DNA from: Prochlorococcus sp. AG-363-P01
GTDB taxonomy: Bacteria; Cyanobacteriota; Cyanobacteriia; PCC-6307; Cyanobiaceae
Direction: 5' to 3'
DNA length: 38,834 nt
Assembly: GCA_003278225.1 (NCBI GenBank)
Contig: QCGC01000012.1
Span: 1-38,834 of the forward strand
Below the pieces are notes generated by a model. That model searched no databases and was not told where the DNA came from. It saw nothing but the letters and a program-made list of their open reading frames with translations. Shown here in pieces: positions 35,338-38,834 of the stretch. Numbering within the stretch: the stretch's first letter is position 1; every line of letters begins with the position of its first letter. The position numbers and the translations under genes were made by a program.

Positions 35338-36450
35338 TCAAAACCACTCGTCCTGATTAGATACATTTGAGTTGGTATTGTCTACGGGCGTGGATCTCTC
35401 AAATTTCATAGTGATGTTCCGTGTTTGCTTTCCTTCTTGATCTGTAGCTTCAATAGGGTATTCCAAAGATCCATCAGAGAAAGGAACTTGTACTCGAAAA
35501 GTACCATCACTAGCAAGAGGAACGACCTCACCACCTATCTTCAATGTTGCTGAAGGATCAGTAGCCCCATAAACCACAAGCTCTGCATCAGCAATTAACC
35601 AGAATGGTTTTTGGCGGGATGGTACTCCTCCTAAACCTGATTCATTACGCCCACTAGCCCATATACCAAAACCCGAATCATTGAGAACTGACTCTTGCTC
35701 TAGAAAAGATCTTTGAAATTGCTCAGAACCTATACGACTTTTTTCAAAATGCTTTGTGGCAGTTTGATAAAGACGCTCATGCAAACCTAACTCTCTTTGG
35801 TCACTCAGATTATTTGAAGCACTATCTTCAACAGAAACTGGACTCTGAGGTGCATCCAAACTAAAAGGAACAAATTGATCAAGGACCTGATCACTTGGAT
35901 AAAGAGACGGAACCCTTGCTTGTGACGAAAAAGCTAGTGAAATCCAACGAGAAGCGCAACGATAACCAAGCTCTACTCGATAATCTCTGTCGCTCAATGG
36001 AATAGGCAAATACCATTCAGTACTGTGACTATCGACAGGTATTTCCTGAAGGATCTGACGATGAGCAGTCCCATCATCAATACCAGTCAAATCAGACAAG
36101 CGTAAACAAAGGCGACTGGCCCCCTGAGATTGAGCTCTCTTGCGATCGGACTCAGAAATTTCCCAAAAGACATATGCCCATTCAGGATCTCTAGGAAGAA
36201 AAACAACCTTAGTAGTTAATTTCTGGTTTGAGATACCCGAAACATTCTCAAGTGCTGAATCTGTAGGAGCCCGCCAAAATTCCCTCGACGCCTTTTCCTC
36301 CTGTTCCTTTAACTTCTGTTTATAAGCAGCAATCTGTTTAATCAAGACTGCTTTGCTTTTCCGGCTATATAACGGGACACCCAAATCACTTGCCTGATGA
36401 CGCAACTGACGGAGTGTTTGGCGTGCCAGGGAATCTTGTTCTTGGGTCAC
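35338..36450 (-). CDS. DUF4912 protein with Rho_N-like N-terminus, 370 aa
   Basis: Residues 5-45 look like a Rho N-terminal/SAP-type helical domain (LRQLRHQASDLGVPLYSRK, AVLIKQIAAYKQK). Residues about 80-200 form the DUF4912 domain (TTKVVFLPRDPEWAYVFWEI, EWYLPIPLSDRDYRVELGY). The C-terminal part, about 285-360, is an Ig-like beta domain (ADAELVVYGATDPSATLKIG, DGTFRVQVPFSDGSLEYPIE). No signal peptide is present, so it is probably cytoplasmic. Function is unknown. A Rho_N-type start raises the idea of nucleic-acid binding, but this is inference. The 56-residue gene follows it by 24 bases. Confidence 0.8.
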   Translation of the reverse strand: MTQEQDSLARQTLRQLRHQASDLGVPLYSRKSKAVLIKQIAAYKQKLKEQEEKASREFWRAPTDSALENVSGISNQKLTTKVVFLPRDPEWAYVFWEISESDRKRAQSQGASRLCLRLSDLTGIDDGTAHRQILQEIPVDSHSTEWYLPIPLSDRDYRVELGYRCASRWISLAFSSQARVPSLYPSDQVLDQFVPFSLDAPQSPVSVEDSASNNLSDQRELGLHERLYQTATKHFEKSRIGSEQFQRSFLEQESVLNDSGFGIWASGRNESGLGGVPSRQKPFWLIADAELVVYGATDPSATLKIGGEVVPLASDGTFRVQVPFSDGSLEYPIEATDQEGKQTRNITMKFERSTPVDNTNSNVSNQDEWF

Positions 36451-36776
36451 GGCTTCAAAAATTCCGTTTTTGTTCGGGATCAGTATGTTATCTAATCCTC
36501 CATTTCGTTACCTCGAAGCGGCTGTGGTCAGGATCTACTGACTCCGCAACAAAATGAAAATCAGCCCTCAAGCTGTCCGATCCATTGTCAATAAAGGTTT
36601 TTCGCCTACTAATGAGTCCTGCATCTGAGCTTGTTGATTCAAATGAAATTGAGCCAAAAGAATTTTGAGACCCATTGCTTAACTCTAATTTCCAAGGCTA
36701 TTTATGGATTGCCATCCCCTGATGCATGTTTGCTAAAAGACTATCTGATAAATTTTATAAAAAGTGCCGAAATAAC
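36451..36776. other. Gene-free stretch of 326 bases with an unassigned open frame
   Basis: No recognised gene. On the minus strand, 36488-36697 is a 70-codon open frame with a protein-like composition but no ATG. Upstream in the same frame, an ATG at 36715 is followed five codons later by a TAG at 36698-36700. The frame ends about 37 bases before the start of the DUF4912 gene. It could be a decayed gene, a gene with a non-standard start, or chance. Confidence 0.4.
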
Positions 36777-37142
36777 TTAAATCTTCCCAGCTTTCAAAGC
36801 TTCGTTAATTAAATCATCCAGAGTCAAATTAAGAGGCGAAGTCTTACATTTAATAGCCAATTGCTTCAAGTACCTTTCGGCACCATTCAATTGTTCTAAT
36901 AAAATAAATACAAATTCTCTATCATTCCTTAAAGCCGGTTGATCAATAAGCCAATTGAAACATTCTTGACTAGAAGGAAAGTCTCCTGCAGAAGTGCTGC
37001 TTGAGATTTGCTTAAAACATGAAAGGCAATGTGCAAGTAAGCGTATTTTATGTCGTACCGTAGAAGACAATCCAGATGAATCTATTCGCTGAATTTCTTC
37101 AATATTCAAAGGGCTTTTAGCCATTATTGAGGAATCAAACAT
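36777..37142 (-). CDS. Hypothetical protein downstream of sufR, 121 aa
   Basis: Family not recognised. The protein is soluble, helical and Leu/Ser-rich, with NIEEIQRIDSSGLSSTVRHK, IRLLAHCLSCFKQISSSTS and a C-terminal FILLEQLNGAERYLKQLAIK region. Four cysteines are present but not in a clear metal-binding pattern. The first ATG (37142) overlaps the sufR stop by 8 bases; a second ATG at 37124 is equally possible and would remove the overlap. The contact with sufR on the same strand suggests cotranscription with the FeS regulator, but that alone does not give it a role. Confidence 0.65.
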   Translation of the reverse strand: MFDSSIMAKSPLNIEEIQRIDSSGLSSTVRHKIRLLAHCLSCFKQISSSTSAGDFPSSQECFNWLIDQPALRNDREFVFILLEQLNGAERYLKQLAIKCKTSPLNLTLDDLINEALKAGKI

Positions 37143-37788
37143 TAGGTCTTATTTGATTAATTTCAAAGCCACATGAATGCCCGCTTTCTAAACGCCATTG
37201 AACTCGCTGAACTTCACAGTCTGAAAAAATATTGCGAATCAATTCCAGCTCATAATCACAAACTATTGGATATTTTTCTGCAATACTCCTAATTGAGCAG
37301 TGAAATGCATTTAGATACCAACTAATACCATCTTCAGATAAGTGCAACTCAGCCAAATAGCCTTCCTGTTTACGTAACTCAACAAGTTTTTCTAAACGAG
37401 TATTTAATGCACCTGAACCAATCTTATCCCGATAATAAATTACCTTCTCATCCAACTGCGAATGCAATACTTCGACTAAGTTTTTTTCACTCAGCGTAGA
37501 CTCAATCGACGCTAATAACTCAAGGGCAAATTGTTCACTACCACTAGCATCATTAAAAAAATTCAACCCATGTGAAGTTAATTGCCATGCATTACTAGGG
37601 CGTCCAGGCCCTGCAGCACTAGAGCTGGATACAACCAAACCATCCCTTTCTAAGCTACGCAAATGGCGACGCATAGCCTGCACAGAAATACCCATTAATA
37701 CAGCTAACTTTGCTGCACTGGTTTCTCCCTGCTTCAAAAGCAGTGTAAGAGTTGCTTCACGAGTAGTCGCTTGCGCCTCTATGGTCAT
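37135..37788 (-). CDS. sufR: SufR, FeS-cluster-responsive repressor of suf genes
   Basis: SufR represses the sufBCDS operon when FeS clusters are plentiful. The 217 residues begin with a DeoR/ArsR-like winged helix (EATLTLLLKQGETSAAKLAV, LMGISVQAMRRHLRSLERDG). The C-terminal part carries the SufR cysteine pattern exactly: C164-X12-C177-X13-C191-X14-C206, which binds the FeS cluster. It is divergent from sufB across 431 bases, the arrangement known from cyanobacteria, so autoregulation and control of sufB are expected. Confidence 0.95.
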   Translation of the reverse strand: MTIEAQATTREATLTLLLKQGETSAAKLAVLMGISVQAMRRHLRSLERDGLVVSSSSAAGPGRPSNAWQLTSHGLNFFNDASGSEQFALELLASIESTLSEKNLVEVLHSQLDEKVIYYRDKIGSGALNTRLEKLVELRKQEGYLAELHLSEDGISWYLNAFHCSIRSIAEKYPIVCDYELELIRNIFSDCEVQRVQWRLESGHSCGFEINQIRPNV

Positions 37789-38219
37789 GCAAAATTGGGA
37801 TCCTTCCGATCATAAATAATAAAAAATAAATTTACCGGCTAAATCATCTAACTTTGAGTTAAGGCTGTTTCCAAGTACTTAGAAATACTTGCAAAGCGAA
37901 GCAAACAAAAGTACAAGCTAATACGATTTTAACCCTTGTGCTTTAGGCTGGATTAAGAAACCAGTCTGTTTCGTATTACGTAATTACCTTCCCCCCATCG
38001 AAATAGCTTGCACGTCAGATGGGAAGCAACCCTCTAATCAAATCTGCTAACTAACTTCGATGGGACAACAAGCTGTTCATCCACAGACAAAAAGCATTGA
38101 ATTAGCAGTTAAGCAGGGTCAAATACCAAGTGGCTTCTCATCAGATTTGATCATCCGGTCTCTGACGATACATAGCTTGTCTCCCCAAAGATCATCAAAC
38201 CATTAAATTTGAAAATATT
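37789..38219. promoter_or_regulatory. sufR-sufB divergent control region
   Basis: 431 bases without a recognised gene between sufR and sufB. It holds a short inverted repeat TAACT-N3-AGTTA (37849-37861), the palindrome ATTACGTAAT (37975-37984), and a pair of 9-base arms, CCCATCGAA (37994-38002) and TTCGATGGG (38056-38064), 53 bases apart. A 48-codon frame at 38060-38206 is not convincing. The region should contain SufR operators and both promoters; the exact sites are not shown by sequence alone. Confidence 0.6.
37849..37861. promoter_or_regulatory. Inverted repeat TAACT-N3-AGTTA, candidate SufR operator
   Basis: A perfect 5-bp inverted repeat 60 bases before the sufR start. The core AAC-N5-GTT resembles, with one base shorter spacing, the CAAC-N6-GTTG element reported for Synechocystis SufR. 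Position close to sufR suits autorepression. Inferred. Confidence 0.35.
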
Positions 38220-38834
38220 ATGAAAAGCCAAAACCAAGTTGAAGCAATGATTTCAAAGCCCTATAAATACGGCTTTTTTACTGACATAGAAACTGAAAAA
38301 ATACAAAAGGGCTTAAACGAAGATATAATTAGATTGATTTCAAGTAAAAAGCAAGAGCCAAATTTTCTTCTCAAGTTTAGATTAAAAGCATATCAACAAT
38401 GGTTAAAAATGGATGAACCTAACTGGGCTAAAATAGGCTATAAGCCAGTGAACTATCAAGATATTATTTATTATTCTGCTCCAAAAAGTAACGAAAAGAA
38501 AAAAAGTTTAGATGAGGTTGATCCCAAACTATTAGAAACTTTTGATAAACTAGGAATACCTTTAAACGAACAGAAGCGTTTATCTAATGTTGCAGTTGAT
38601 GCTGTATTTGACAGTGTTTCAATTGCAACTACTTATAAAGAAAAACTTGCCGAGTACGGAGTAATTTTTTGTTCAATTAGTGAAGCAGTGAATAAATATC
38701 CGGATTTGATCGAAAAATATATAGGAAGCGTCGTCCCCAGTAGTGATAATTTTTTTGCAGCACTTAATTCAGCTGTCTTCAGTGATGGCTCCTTTGTTTA
38801 TATACCTAAAGGAGTCAGTTGCCCTATGGAGCTG
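38220..38834 (+). CDS. sufB: FeS-cluster assembly protein SufB (N-terminal part, cut by window end)
   Basis: SufB is the scaffold subunit of the SufBCD complex that builds FeS clusters. From ATG 38220, 205 codons are visible and the frame is open to the window end. The visible sequence has the family opening ([18 protein letters not shown]), [49 protein letters not shown] and [18 protein letters not shown], all typical of SufB. About 275 further residues would be expected. Divergent from sufR, so likely under its control. Confidence 0.95.
   Translation, partial: MKSQNQVEAMISKPYKYGFFTDIETEKIQKGLNEDIIRLISSKKQEPNFLLKFRLKAYQQWLKMDEPNWAKIGYKPVNYQDIIYYSAPKSNEKKKSLDEVDPKLLETFDKLGIPLNEQKRLSNVAVDAVFDSVSIATTYKEKLAEYGVIFCSISEAVNKYPDLIEKYIGSVVPSSDNFFAALNSAVFSDGSFVYIPKGVSCPMEL

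Noticed and set aside
38060-38206. 48-codon plus-strand frame between sufR and sufB
   Set aside because: Ser/His/Ile-rich with no recognisable motif, and its ATG is in an arm of an inverted repeat; more likely part of the control region.
1-38834. tRNA genes, CRISPR arrays, insertion sequences or phage genes
   Set aside because: I looked in each intergenic gap for T-loop (GTTCGA) patterns, direct repeats and transposase or integrase motifs, and saw none.

Overview
The window looks like a piece of chromosome from a marine picocyanobacterium, most likely a Prochlorococcus, possibly a low-light clade. The grounds are the AT-rich sequence, very tight gene packing, short intergenic gaps, cyanobacteria-only families (DUF3120, DUF4346, the TIGR03279-type PDZ/FeS protein, SufR, a RarA fusion, a DUF4912 protein), a 48-residue high-light-inducible (Hli) protein and a PetL-like cytochrome b6f peptide. 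I see no insertion sequence, phage gene, tRNA, rRNA or CRISPR array. It reads as core genome rather than a genomic island.

Layout. 1-7.2 kb: the end of a DUF482/GNAT-like gene, a DUF4346 gene, a tiny petL-like gene, rimO, a VKOR-thioredoxin fusion, nadB and a DUF3120 membrane protein. 6.4-12.7 kb: a plus-strand run of uppP, the TIGR03279-type protein, a TolC-family outer-membrane protein, an inositol-monophosphatase-family enzyme, a YihY-family membrane protein and a small zinc-ribbon membrane protein. This run ends at a perfect 22-bp hairpin shared with the convergent xseB-xseA operon. 14.2-15.5 kb: small minus-strand genes including hli. 15.8-19.0 kb: an HtrA protease and an ABC-F ATPase facing each other. 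19.0-20.3 kb: four short genes, among them a ribbon-helix-helix regulator with palindromes upstream.

20.3-28.4 kb is a minus-strand run: type II NAD(P)H dehydrogenase, hflX, an SLC13-type transporter with RCK_C-like domains, a KtrB-like K+ channel subunit, its RCK partner and anmK. These genes are tightly spaced and join ion transport, quinone redox chemistry and ribosome rescue. 28.5-31.0 kb: cysH and coaX, then bcp and a 4'-phosphopantetheinyl transferase (cofactor and sulfur metabolism). 31.1-38.8 kb: the RarA fusion, phosphoglucomutase, a small membrane protein, the DUF4912 protein, a small unknown gene, sufR, and divergently sufB (cut by the window edge), which begins the FeS-cluster operon.

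I did not find a clearly new multigene system. The best leads are: the methyltransferase-like C-terminal domain of the RarA fusion; an unassigned, protein-like open frame with an in-frame TAG upstream of the DUF4912 gene; the palindrome pair at the ribbon-helix-helix gene; the structured-looking sufR-sufB intergenic region; and the uncharacterised PDZ/FeS protein inside the envelope operon.
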